16,641 nt of DNA from Candidatus Heimdallarchaeota archaeon LC_3 (GCA_001940645.1 MDVS01000106.1:1-16641); one strand, 5' to 3'; positions 1 through 8,173 are shown, counted from the first letter of the stretch. The notes: generated from the letters alone by a model not told the origin. Translations and numbers: made by a program.

Positions 1-2060
1 TCCATTTCTAATTCTAAATATTTTTTCTTTACTGAATTTTTATAGGAATTTTTAAATAATTTAAATGAGACAACTATTAAAATAGTTGTGGCAATAAAAA
101 TGATCACTATGCCTAACCACAATAAATTGATAAGTGGTAATATTTGTACTTGAAATCTGGCGGTTTCAATTGAACCGTCATTATCGTTAATATTTAGCTC
201 AATAGTTGAAATATAATAGTCTACAAAGGGTAGTGAAATAACTAAAACACTAGCTACTAAACCATACATCCTGTACGTATCATAATTAACTGTTCCTGAA
301 CCCAAAATATTACCATTTTCTATTATTTGGATAGTTAAATTAGCTTTTTCTTTGAAACGAAGTAATTCTCTTTCAATGTGAGAATCGACAAGTTTTAATT
401 CAATTTTTCCATTACGAGTAATAGAAGATGATTGATCCATTCCTAATGTCACCGAATTTAATTCAGTTAAATTGGTACTATATAAAGCACCAATAAGTGC
501 GACAACAATACCAATATGTAAAACTATTTGGGTTATTTTACGCATTTTTAAGGTTTTTTGGATATCTGAACTTTTTAGATATCTTAAAGTGGATATTACA
601 AGTAAAAATAGACTTACTATAAGGATAGGAATAACAAAATTAGCTAAATTACTTGTTGTCCGTATAGGACTAAAAATTGCAATAATAAAATCTAAATTCG
701 TACCTTTTAACGTAAAAAGGATTACCGGCAAGCCAAAAAATGTATTTAAAGCCCCTAAGACAAATCCAATAATTGCTATTAAATAAATTTGGTTGAATTT
801 TTTTGATAAAAAGAAGTTTAATGAGGAAAAGATGGAAGCTTCAATTAGTATTAAACCAAATATACCAATTATAAGATTAAAATATTGTTGATTTACTATT
901 AATTTTATTGAGAATGGCTCGGGTAAAGCTGCGATAACTAATGGTATAAATAAACCAAAAGTGATTGCAAATGAACCTAATAGAAAAATTATGTAAGAGA
1001 TGTATAAACTTAAATCGGGGATAGTTAACTTTCTTATTTCTTCAACTGAAAAAAATAGTTTAAATGATTTGTTTTTAATTAGAATTATGATAGTTGTAAT
1101 AAGAATAGTTACCAGGTATCCTAATAACACATAATTTGCAGAACTGAACTCAAATGCGTGTACTGAAAATAACAGACCTGATCTTGTCACAAAAGCAGCG
1201 AATATGACTGAAATATAAGGTAAAACTGACAGAACCTCTTTTCCAAAATTTATTTTTGTCTTTCTAAGGACTGGCGAACCATGGAAAAAAATCGTTGCAA
1301 AAAGCCAAGGAGCTAATGAAGCAGTTTCTACAGGATCCCATGCCCAGAATCCACCCCAACCTAATGTAATGTAAGCCCAATACCCACCAATAGCAATCCC
1401 TAATCCAATTGCTAACCAAGCTATTGCCATCATAAATCGATTAAAGTTCACAATCTCTGGTGCATCCTTGAAATAAGGGGATTTCATGGATAATCTTGCA
1501 AGAGAGATACTAAATGGTATTAAGAATAAACTAAACCCTAAAAATAAGATTGGCGGATGTATTAAATTCCAAAATGAAGTTAATATTGGATTTAATCCTA
1601 ATCCATTACTGCTAGTAATTGCTTCGAGTTTGAAAGGATCGCTTACAATAACTAAAAGGAAGAGAGCAATGGTATTCAAACTTATAATAAGGAAAGTCCT
1701 TTGGTATATCTTTTTTCTCCCGAATTTACTAAACATTAAACGAATAATTAAATATAAAACTAAGGTCATAATCGCCCAGAGAAAATATGAGCCTTCACGA
1801 CTACTCCAGGTTGCAGTAAGTCTTAATAACATATCCATATCATTGGAAGAAAACCGGTATACATAACTATACGAATAATTCAGAATTAACATATTATAAA
1901 TAAAAATGACGTAAGAAATAATTATAAAGAGGGATCCATAAGTTAAAGCAATGTTGGAGTAGAATTGATAATTAGTAAATCTTGCTCTAAAAAAAATAAT
2001 GAGGAAATCTATCATTAAAAGAAAAATTCCAAGTATTAATAAAACAAATGCTAAATCCAT
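1..2060 (-). CDS. ccmF: CcmF-type cytochrome c haem lyase (3' end beyond window)
   Basis: Polytopic membrane protein that attaches haem to apocytochrome c on the outer face of the membrane. The frame is open from ATG at 2060 to the window edge (686 codons), so nearly all of a CcmF of about 650-700 residues is present. The tryptophan-rich haem-binding signature GWGGFWAWDPVETAS is at residues 234-248. The four histidines expected of CcmF are recognisable: H168 (LIHPPILFLG), H260 (IFFHGS), H301 (TRSGLLFSVHAF) and H515 (IVLHIGIVV). About 12-15 hydrophobic segments and a long extracytoplasmic domain before the last one fit the family. It lies downstream of, and is probably cotranscribed with, the iron-sulfur protein and cupredoxin genes. 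The frame is open upstream to 2165 but offers no ATG or GTG there, so ATG 2060 with a GGTG motif just before it is the best start. No stop or frameshift was found on codon-by-codon reading. Confidence 0.93.
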   Translation of the reverse strand, partial: MDLAFVLLILGIFLLMIDFLIIFFRARFTNYQFYSNIALTYGSLFIIISYVIFIYNMLILNYSYSYVYRFSSNDMDMLLRLTATWSSREGSYFLWAIMTLVLYLIIRLMFSKFGRKKIYQRTFLIISLNTIALFLLVIVSDPFKLEAITSSNGLGLNPILTSFWNLIHPPILFLGFSLFLIPFSISLARLSMKSPYFKDAPEIVNFNRFMMAIAWLAIGLGIAIGGYWAYITLGWGGFWAWDPVETASLAPWLFATIFFHGSPVLRKTKINFGKEVLSVLPYISVIFAAFVTRSGLLFSVHAFEFSSANYVLLGYLVTILITTIIILIKNKSFKLFFSVEEIRKLTIPDLSLYISYIIFLLGSFAITFGLFIPLVIAALPEPFSIKLIVNQQYFNLIIGIFGLILIEASIFSSLNFFLSKKFNQIYLIAIIGFVLGALNTFFGLPVILFTLKGTNLDFIIAIFSPIRTTSNLANFVIPILIVSLFLLVISTLRYLKSSDIQKTLKMRKITQIVLHIGIVVALIGALYSTNLTELNSVTLGMDQSSSITRNGKIELKLVDSHIERELLRFKEKANLTIQIIENGNILGSGTVNYDTYRMYGLVASVLVISLPFVDYYISTIELNINDNDGSIETARFQVQILPLINLLWLGIVIIFIATTILIVVSFKLFKNSYKNSVKKKYLELEM

Positions 2061-2302
2061 TGTTACACCGTATTCATATTTAAAGAATGAAAAGAAAATA
2101 GTAAAATTGTAAAAAATCCTTTTAAAATAAATAGAAATTATTTCCAACAAAAAGGTAGGTGAGTTTTAATAAATTAAGATTACACATTGTTTTTTTTCAA
2201 ATTATTAAAAAAGGAAAATTATGGAAAAAATTATTTCAAGAAAATAATATAATTATGAAAATAAAAAGTGAATTGGATTATACTTTTGTAAATGAACTCA
2301 TT

Positions 2303-3592
2303 TCAGAAATTAAAGGAATAATTAAAAGTCAAAAAGAATATTAAATAAAAACTATACTGTGAAACAGAAATAAATATTTTTTTTCTGCCTACTAACTGTA
2401 ATTCATTATTATTTTTTGCTACTAGGTATATGGTTGTAAAAAATCCTAATATTAATACCATTTGAGCAAGATTTAATCCAAAAATGTAAATCAAGTTAAA
2501 ATAATTTTCAGTAGAAGTGAAATAATTTAATAAATTTCCTAAGTTCAAAGTATTAGTTAACCATTGAAATAGAAGCGATAAATTTGGAACAATTAATATC
2601 AATGTAAAACTAATCCACGCTGATAGACTTAAAGGAATAGAAGTGAATGTTATTCTTTTTAATAATGGTATAGTTTCATTTAATTGCTTCCCTTCCTTTT
2701 TATATATTAGATACATAGGTAAGAACATAAAAATAACAAAAATAAGTGGAATTAAGATAAATATAATTGATATCTCAAGTGATAAGTAAACTAACCATGA
2801 TCCTATATTATCTACTAGCATTAATTGATGAAATGGATTTAATGCTCCAATTTTTGAAATAATGTATACAAAAATAATTCCTAAAAAGTAAATAGGTGCA
2901 AAAGAGTTAATCCATGACATTTTTTCCTCAAATTTAGGTATAACATTCGTTTTAGAGAATGTTAAAGAAAGGTTGTCATATGTACAGCTTTTAAAACAAT
3001 CTAAGCAGGTTGTACACTGATTTTCTTTTAATTTACCAGCAAAAAATCCCCACTCACAGCCGTACATTCCTTGATTATTGCCCAAGATACAAGTTTTTGG
3101 ATGAGAGGTTAAACAAATTTGGTAATCTATTGGTTCAATCTTAGTTACATTAGACCGATTGTAAACACCTAGTAAAGGATTGATTGGGCAAATTGATTTA
3201 CAAAATGTTCTTTTACCAAAAATAACATCAATTACACTCGATAAAACAAGTAATACTAAAAGAACAAAACCAGTAAATAGTGGAATTGTACTTATTGGTA
3301 TTGATAATGAACTAAATAAAGTAAAAAGAATTAATGGAATTCCCCCATATAGCGAGTATTTTTTGGAAAAATGTCTTTTCTTTTTGTTTTCTTTATTTTT
3401 GTACCGATGATAATATGTACCTACCATCGGAATAGGACATATTGCACACCAACTTCTGGCATTAATCGGTAAAAAAAGGAAAACTATCAAAATCCACCAT
3501 CCTATCCAAATTAATAGGATAGCAGGATTCGCTACACCGATATTTGTGCCAAAAAAACTATAATAAATCAATAAAAACATAAAAAAAAACAA
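2303..3592 (-). CDS. NapH/NosR-like polytopic 4Fe-4S membrane protein
   Basis: Membrane iron-sulfur protein of the NapH/NosR/CcoG type, expected to carry electrons between the membrane pool and a redox partner. From TTG 3592 the protein has 429 residues. A membrane segment leads into WCAICPIP (C49, C52), then FCKSICPINP (C131, C135). A cytosolic two-cluster ferredoxin-like part follows, with C160, C168, C179 and C193-x2-C196-x2-C199-x3-C203. The last Cys is followed by Thr rather than the usual Pro. Five or so further membrane segments fill the C-terminal half. The start is doubtful: the frame stays open upstream to about 3706 and encodes a stretch (YRGFDFLLYKF) that resembles the family N-terminus, but no ATG, GTG or TTG lies there. 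The upstream frame overlaps the cupredoxin gene end, implying coupling. Family call is firm; the exact partner is unknown. Confidence 0.85.
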   Translation of the reverse strand: MFFFMFLLIYYSFFGTNIGVANPAILLIWIGWWILIVFLFLPINARSWCAICPIPMVGTYYHRYKNKENKKKRHFSKKYSLYGGIPLILFTLFSSLSIPISTIPLFTGFVLLVLLVLSSVIDVIFGKRTFCKSICPINPLLGVYNRSNVTKIEPIDYQICLTSHPKTCILGNNQGMYGCEWGFFAGKLKENQCTTCLDCFKSCTYDNLSLTFSKTNVIPKFEEKMSWINSFAPIYFLGIIFVYIISKIGALNPFHQLMLVDNIGSWLVYLSLEISIIFILIPLIFVIFMFLPMYLIYKKEGKQLNETIPLLKRITFTSIPLSLSAWISFTLILIVPNLSLLFQWLTNTLNLGNLLNYFTSTENYFNLIYIFGLNLAQMVLILGFFTTIYLVAKNNNELQLVGRKKIFISVSQYSFYLIFFLTFNYSFNF

Positions 3593-3680
3593 ATTAATTC
3601 TAACAAATTCTACAATATTGAATTTATAAAGTAAAAAGTCAAAACCACGATATTTTGATATTTTACTTAATTTATCAAAT

Positions 3681-4202
3681 TTAACCAGATTCGGTACCTT
3701 CTTTCTTTAGTGAAACGTATGCAACAATAAAAATACTACCGACCACGATTCCAACTTGGTATGTTATAGATCCATTATCCTCAACATTGAGAATTCCAGT
3801 CATATATGGGTGATAAGGACCACAAGCAGGTTCACTACAACGATACAAAAATGTCCCAGCTTCATTTGTAATAAATGAAATAGTAAAAACATGATCATTA
3901 CACATCGTTTGCTCAATATTGTAACCATCTAAAGAAAATCCATGAATTCTATCCTCTGCATGTAAGATAAGGGTTAAATTAACATCTTTTTGTACTGTAA
4001 TTCTATTAGGTGTAAATTTATACCTTTTAGCGGTTAAATGAATTTCGACTAATTCGTAATTGTTATCATTTGCAATTTTTTGTGCATTAGTTATTAAATT
4101 TATCAATCCTGGGTAGATTATGAGAAAAATTAAAATTAATCCAATGAAAACCTTGGTTCTAGATTTGATTTTATTATTTATCATTTCTAACATAACAATC
4201 AT
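3681..4202 (-). CDS. Membrane-anchored CuA-type cupredoxin (cytochrome oxidase subunit II / NosZ-like domain)
   Basis: Small copper electron carrier facing the outside of the cell. Residues 17-37 form a membrane anchor, about 50-145 a cupredoxin fold, and about 147-165 a second membrane segment with a short charged tail. Copper ligands are visible: H87 in DRIHGF, then C122, C127, H131 and M134 in RCSEPACGPYHPYM. This is the CuA ligand order of cytochrome oxidase subunit II and nitrous oxide reductase, but the two cysteines are four residues apart, not the canonical three. Three Met codons (1, 4, 7) could start it. A TATA-like box about 27 bases upstream suits a leaderless message. It is the first gene of the minus-strand run with the iron-sulfur protein and ccmF, so an electron-transfer role with that protein is likely. 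No catalytic oxidase subunit is in the window. Confidence 0.82.
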   Translation of the reverse strand: MIVMLEMINNKIKSRTKVFIGLILIFLIIYPGLINLITNAQKIANDNNYELVEIHLTAKRYKFTPNRITVQKDVNLTLILHAEDRIHGFSLDGYNIEQTMCNDHVFTISFITNEAGTFLYRCSEPACGPYHPYMTGILNVEDNGSITYQVGIVVGSIFIVAYVSLKKEGTESG

Positions 4203-4221
4203 TGGAATTTTTTTAAGATTT

Positions 4222-4234
4222 TCTAAGTATAGAA
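4222..4234 (-). promoter_or_regulatory. Probable TATA box for the cupredoxin gene
   Basis: On the minus strand the sequence TTCTATACTTAG is centred about 27 bases upstream of the cupredoxin ATG at 4202. This spacing fits an archaeal TATA box driving a leaderless or nearly leaderless transcript. The match to consensus is modest. Confidence 0.35.
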
Positions 4235-4436
4235 TTATTTCCTCGATTACTCAAAAAATCATTTAATTTTAAATTTAAATGACATTCTTTTCATGAACGG
4301 AAAAATGTAGATTCAACAATAGCCCCTACTGAAAACGTTAATTTCTTTTGTCAGAATTTCATTTATTGATCAAAAATTCTATTTAACGTACATTCCGCAA
4401 CCTATTTTTTTAATTTTTGCGAATTATTGAAAATAG

Positions 4437-5960
4437 CTAATTCAGGAGATATTTAGCCAAATATTCTGGCCCTAGCATCGTTAAAGCTTTAATCCCACCA
4501 GGTCTAAGATTTTTAACTTCAAAATGGGTTTTTCTTTTATTTTCGATTTTGACAAGATGAACATCCTCAAAAAGTTGGAAGATCCATCTCAAGGTTGGAC
4601 GTTGACTAGGCTTTTTTAACTGGTTGTTTATGGTTTCATTAGATAGATTGAGTGCCTTTCTTAGTTTTCTTTCTCCTATTGTGTAGACTAACAAAGAAAA
4701 ACACAAGATCATTGTCAAAGCAATGATTCTTTCGGGTTTTTTTAAAAACATCGATGATGCAAAAAAGAGAGGGTCTTTTAAGAAGCGAAATCCTCTTTCC
4801 ATATGTTGTTGTCCTTTATATCGATCAAGAAGTTCTTGGTCAGATAATGCATCACTTAATAACTCATTTGTCGCTACAATAAATACTGCACGTCTAATGA
4901 TTTCTCTATCAATAGAATTTTGGTCTTGAATAATCGTATAATCCGCACCATACCCTGTGATTTTTTCATTATTCTTATTTTTAGATGGTCTACCACGTTT
5001 TTTGTATTTTGTTGTCTCTCTAATCTGTTCAAGTCTGCAAATATGGTATTTTGCTTTCTTTTGGAGTTGTTCTACCGATTTCTTTGCAGCTTCTTCTGAG
5101 TCAAAACCTTCTTTCTGCAGCTTCTTGCTCGCTTGGATAAGCTTGTCATATTCTCTTTTAACAGCTTTTAATACTGTACGTTCTGATCTTGACTGAGCAG
5201 GTCTCGAATAAATCACCAACCATCTTTGTTTTACCCCACCATAATTAGAAAAATGTTGGTTGTAAGAATATCCCTGTTGTTTTGAAGAGTTTTCTAATTG
5301 CCTCTCATTTTCAGTCTTGTTCACAAGTTGAGAAGCGATAGACTTAATTAATTCTTTTGCTTCTGATATTGTTTCAGGAACACGGCTAATCCATAACATT
5401 TCATCTTTGATTTCTTCAAGGGTGTCTTTACAATAGAAAGAACTGTCTGCTATCCAATAGGTAATTTCTTGAAGGTTTTCTTTCAGTCCCCGTCGGAAAT
5501 CTGTAACAGTCTTTTTGAAAGTAACTGTATCATTACTATTTCCATCAAGAACCTGCATGAAAAGAGGGATACCTCCATCAGAGCAGACTAAGAGATTCAA
5601 GAATATCTGTTTTAAATCAAACCTTTTCTGCTTTGAATGACCATGAGTTATGTGGACAGCAACAGCTTTTCCTTCTGATATTATTGATTTATAGTCACCA
5701 GAGAAGGAAAAAGTAGTGGTGTCCAGGTGCCCAAATTTTTTCTCTGCTTGCGCAATACTAGTTGCTAGATAAGCAATATGACAAAATAGCTCTGTACAAC
5801 CATAATTATATATTTTATCCAGTGCTCTACCAAGGGTATCATCATTAAAGTCTTCTGCTGATAAATTCCTTCCAACAAGCAATTCAATAGGTTTGTTCTC
5901 TAAAAATTGTGGGAATAAATAGAGTCTTCTGTTCGAAAATCCTAATCCATTAATGATCAT
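4437..5960 (-). CDS. IS1634-family DDE transposase
   Basis: Cut-and-paste transposase of the IS1634 family. The 507-residue ORF from ATG 5960 begins within the conserved N-terminal region (NGLGFSNRRLYLFPQF). The RNase H-like catalytic core carries D80 (HLDTTTFSFSGDY), D172 (WIADSSFY) and E388 (QHMERGFRFLKDP). A long Lys/Glu-rich insertion lies between the second D and the E. The C-terminus ends GPEYLAKYLLN. The gene is probably incomplete as annotated: the frame continues upstream through VTTGQAVVA to codon TAA at 6039-6041, and beyond it to an ATG at 6089. The full gene would thus be about 550 codons with one internal stop. The element separates the cupredoxin-ccmF run from the PCYCGC-ccdA block. 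Whether the shortened protein is active is unknown. Confidence 0.9.
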   Translation of the reverse strand: MIINGLGFSNRRLYLFPQFLENKPIELLVGRNLSAEDFNDDTLGRALDKIYNYGCTELFCHIAYLATSIAQAEKKFGHLDTTTFSFSGDYKSIISEGKAVAVHITHGHSKQKRFDLKQIFLNLLVCSDGGIPLFMQVLDGNSNDTVTFKKTVTDFRRGLKENLQEITYWIADSSFYCKDTLEEIKDEMLWISRVPETISEAKELIKSIASQLVNKTENERQLENSSKQQGYSYNQHFSNYGGVKQRWLVIYSRPAQSRSERTVLKAVKREYDKLIQASKKLQKEGFDSEEAAKKSVEQLQKKAKYHICRLEQIRETTKYKKRGRPSKNKNNEKITGYGADYTIIQDQNSIDREIIRRAVFIVATNELLSDALSDQELLDRYKGQQHMERGFRFLKDPLFFASSMFLKKPERIIALTMILCFSLLVYTIGERKLRKALNLSNETINNQLKKPSQRPTLRWIFQLFEDVHLVKIENKRKTHFEVKNLRPGGIKALTMLGPEYLAKYLLN

Positions 5961-6089
5961 TGCTACAACAGCTTGGCCTGTTGTTACCTTTTGTTGAATG
6001 TAGTCGAATATAAAATAAATACTTATAAATTTAACTTTTTATCCTGATCCAATTATAAGCTTTAAATTCATTTTAATAATAATTTTCAT
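4437..6089 (-). mobile_element. IS1634-type insertion sequence (coding extent)
   Basis: Extent of the transposase reading frame including its interrupted N-terminal part (5961-6089). Upstream of ATG 5960 the same frame encodes FDYIQQKVTTGQAVVA, which fits the family just before NGLGF. An in-frame TAA at 6039-6041 follows, then ATG 6089. No convincing terminal inverted repeats or target duplication were found by eye. A short partial match (TAACGTA at 4384-4390 against its complement near 6092-6098) is too weak to define ends. Confidence 0.6.
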
Positions 6090-6298
6090 TTACGTTACTA
6101 AAAAAGATTTCTTGTAATATTATAATTTTAGATTTTTCTCTAAATAATATTTGAGAACAAAAATAAGTATATTCGAAAATAAAATTTAGAAAATTAAAAT
6201 TTTTAGGAGGTATTCTTAACAATTTAATACTCACTACTCCTTTTTACGATTCGTACCTAAAAAAGATATATAGTATTTTTATTATTCTGGTTTTAATT
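6090..6298. other. Intergenic region between the insertion sequence and the PCYCGC gene
   Basis: Very AT-rich. It holds the promoter of the PCYCGC gene near 6260 and a perfect Shine-Dalgarno-like AGGAGGT at 6205-6211 with no start codon at usable distance, possibly a relic of a gene start lost when the insertion sequence arrived. No ORF is supported. Confidence 0.5.
6258..6274 (+). promoter_or_regulatory. BRE/TATA promoter of the PCYCGC gene
   Basis: A purine-rich stretch (CTAAAAAAG) runs into GATATATAG, centred about 30 bases before the TTG start at 6299. This is the archaeal BRE plus TATA arrangement and predicts initiation within a few bases of the start codon, so a leaderless transcript. 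It supports the TTG as the real start. Confidence 0.6.
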
Positions 6299-6874
6299 TT
6301 GCCTAGAAGGAAACAACAACTAAAATATAAAAATAAAAAGTCCGTAAATAAAAACGTTGATTCAGGTGTAGAAAACATAGATAAATTATTGACCCATGTG
6401 AAAAAAGAGAAAAAAGCTTACAAAAATAAAGCAAATAATAATAACATTTTATTTAAAGCGTCTTTAATTATAATTCCAATTATAATTGTTGGAGTACTAT
6501 TTTCAGGTTCTCTTTCCAATCCTCAAATTGGAAACGTTAACCCATATCCTGAAAGAACTTTACCTTCTGATATGCCAAATCGATATGATCAGACATTAAC
6601 AAACGGGCCTCAATTAGAAGAAGCCTATGCTTATGCTACCACTAATCCAGTTTTACTATCTCAATTGGTCTGTTATTGCGGATGTAACAACGCAGCACAT
6701 CAACCATATCATGAAAACAATAAAGAATGTTTCTATACAAGCACTGGAGCTTATGAACCACATGCTGAAAATTGTTCAACATGTGTGTATATTGCATTAT
6801 CCGCAAAGACTCTTGATGAAAATGCTTGGTCTCCCAGTGAAATCAGGTTTTATATAGATAGTCAATATTCATAA
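6299..6874 (+). CDS. PCYCGC-motif membrane-anchored protein
   Basis: Extracytoplasmic anchored protein of the PCYCGC-motif family, whose biochemical role is not established. Residues 1-50 are very Lys/Asn-rich and cytosolic. A single membrane segment spans about 52-72. The outer domain carries VCYCGC (C125, C127, C129), C144 (KECFY) and a final NCSTC (C159, C162) near HAENC, and ends with EIRFYIDSQYS. That order of Cys and His matches the family, although the first Pro is Val here. Bacterial members are lipoproteins; this one uses an N-terminal anchor without a lipobox. TTG 6299 is chosen because the TATA box sits 30 bases upstream. A degraded second copy lies just downstream, then ccdA. CcdA could supply reductant to its cysteines; that link is inferred from adjacency. 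Confidence 0.85.
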   Translation: MPRRKQQLKYKNKKSVNKNVDSGVENIDKLLTHVKKEKKAYKNKANNNNILFKASLIIIPIIIVGVLFSGSLSNPQIGNVNPYPERTLPSDMPNRYDQTLTNGPQLEEAYAYATTNPVLLSQLVCYCGCNNAAHQPYHENNKECFYTSTGAYEPHAENCSTCVYIALSAKTLDENAWSPSEIRFYIDSQYS

Positions 6875-6984
6875 AACATCCTAAAAATTTTGTATTTCAT
6901 CATTTAATGAATTATTCATTCCAAAATTTTTAATCTAAGTCATACAAATGAACCAGTTGGAAAGTAATGTCCGTTTTTGATTAA

Positions 6985-7095
6985 TTTGGAAAGGAAATTC
7001 TCTATTGTGATAAAAAACTTCTAACAAATATGCCAAACAGATAAGATCAGCCTTTAAGAAGTGGCCCAAAATCACAAGAAGCTTATGAATTCACA
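6985..7095 (+). pseudogene. Decayed duplicate of the PCYCGC-protein middle section
   Basis: Reading from 6985 gives FGKEILYCDKKLLTNMPNR, a stop (TAA 7042-7044), then DQPLRSGPKSQEAYEF. This parallels residues 77-112 of the upstream PCYCGC protein (IGNVNPYPERTLPSDMPNR, Y, DQTLTNGPQLEEAYAY). Where the intact gene has a Tyr codon (TAT) the remnant has TAA. The membrane anchor and all the functional cysteines are missing, so this is a relic of a tandem duplication. The likeness is visible in DNA too, around ATGCCAAA and AGAAGC. Confidence 0.7.
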
Positions 7096-7139
7096 TTGAA
7101 ACTTACAACAATTCAATAAATTGAAAGGAAAATAAATTT

Positions 7140-7997
7140 TTGACTGAATTAATAGCCATTTTTGGCCTTTCTTTTATTGCTGGGATAACCACCAGTTTTC
7201 AACCTTGTTTATTTCCATTATTACCAACTTATACATCAATTATGTCGAATTCTGATGACAATATTAAAAATAGCTTGATTAATAGCATATTTCTTACAAC
7301 TGGGATAATAATTGTATTTACTTCCCTAGCAATACTTGTAAAAATTGGGTTTTTGGGAATTTCTAATATACTTTTTAGGTATGCAGTCGAATTTAATTTA
7401 CTAATGGCAATTTTTCTTACAATATTAGGAGTTGTAATGATTTTGGGTATGTCTGTACCATTTACATCAAAAGGTCAGCAATTGAGTGCTAAGATTTTGG
7501 AAAAATATGGAGATAGCAATTATGCATCATTTCTGTTGGGTATTGTTTATACATTAATGGCAGCACCTTGTGCAGCACCTATTTTTCTGGCATTGATACC
7601 AATAATATCTGTTATTGAACCAATTACAGCAATTTTCGCCATGATATTTTATTCGATAGGTGCTGGGATGCCATTTTTACTAGTTGGAATTATTATGCCA
7701 GAAATGAGAACAAATTTTACAACAAAGTTTAGATATTTAAGTAAACATATGAAAACAATATCTGGAGTAGTATTATTATTAATGAGTTACTATTTACTTA
7801 ATAATTATGTTCTTCCTTATTATCCTTTAAAGATTGGGAATATAAAGTTTACTGGCTTTGCTGATGAAATTATCAATGGTTTTTATGTTATTGTTCTAGG
7901 TGGGCCACTATTAATATTCCTTATTATACTGCTAATATTTTATATTAATATGTTCATAAAGAAGTATCAAAAATCAACTAGTATTCAAGAAAATTAA
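7140..7997 (+). CDS. ccdA: CcdA-family thiol-disulfide transporter
   Basis: Membrane protein that passes reducing equivalents from cytosolic thioredoxin to extracytoplasmic thiols, needed for cytochrome c maturation and other Cys proteins. The 285-residue protein has about six to seven membrane segments. It carries the two hallmark redox cysteines: C23 in SFQPCLFPLLPTY in the first segment, and C144 in AAPCAAPIF in the middle. These form the pair used by CcdA/DsbD transmembrane domains. The start is TTG 7140, with AAAGGA about 12 bases upstream. It follows the PCYCGC gene, whose cysteines or the apocytochromes served by CcmF are plausible clients. The C-terminus is short and charged, with no fused thioredoxin domain. 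Confidence 0.9.
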   Translation: MTELIAIFGLSFIAGITTSFQPCLFPLLPTYTSIMSNSDDNIKNSLINSIFLTTGIIIVFTSLAILVKIGFLGISNILFRYAVEFNLLMAIFLTILGVVMILGMSVPFTSKGQQLSAKILEKYGDSNYASFLLGIVYTLMAAPCAAPIFLALIPIISVIEPITAIFAMIFYSIGAGMPFLLVGIIMPEMRTNFTTKFRYLSKHMKTISGVVLLLMSYYLLNNYVLPYYPLKIGNIKFTGFADEIINGFYVIVLGGPLLIFLIILLIFYINMFIKKYQKSTSIQEN

Positions 7998-8131
7998 TTG
8001 TTTTTCAGTTTTCATTCTCAAATAAATCAGATTTTCTCCTATATTTATGTAAGGTAGCATGAGAAGTCAAAGCAGTTTTTTATCAATTATTTGCTTTTAA
8101 TTTAAGTAGGTAATACTAAAATCCTGAGTAA

Positions 8132-8143
8132 ATAACTATAATA
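8132..8143 (+). promoter_or_regulatory. TATA box of feoA-feoB
   Basis: AACTATAATA is centred about 28 bases upstream of the feoA ATG at 8166. The spacing predicts initiation at or just before the start codon, hence a leaderless feoA message, and places the 8160-8173 palindrome on the transcription start. Confidence 0.5.
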
Positions 8144-8159
8144 CCTTTGGAAAGCATAC

Positions 8160-8173
8160 TTAGGTATGCCTAA
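8160..8173. promoter_or_regulatory. DtxR/IdeR-like palindromic operator over the feoA start
   Basis: TTAGGTATGCCTAA is a perfect inverted repeat (TTAGG, four-base spacer, CCTAA) whose spacer contains the ATG of feoA. It matches the half-site layout of the DtxR/IdeR box (TTAGG, TTAG, CCTAA). A second interlocked palindrome, GCATACTTAGGTATGC, covers 8154-8169. Binding of an iron-loaded repressor here would block the predicted start site of feoAB. No DtxR-family gene is in the window. Confidence 0.55.

Noticed and set aside
472..1866. Plus-strand ORFs inside ccmF
   Set aside because: Antisense shadows of a continuous, motif-bearing CcmF frame.
2159..2344. 61-codon plus-strand ORF between ccmF and the iron-sulfur protein gene
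   Set aside because: GTG start, Lys/Ile-rich low-complexity composition, opposite to the surrounding run and overlapping the real 3' end of the iron-sulfur gene by about 40 bases.
4384..6098. Possible terminal inverted repeats of the IS1634 element (TAACGTA at both ends)
   Set aside because: Only seven contiguous bases match and the right one overlaps the presumed original start codon.
6205..6211. Strong AGGAGGT Shine-Dalgarno-like motif
   Set aside because: No start codon at usable distance; PCYCGC start is nearly 90 bases away and looks leaderless.
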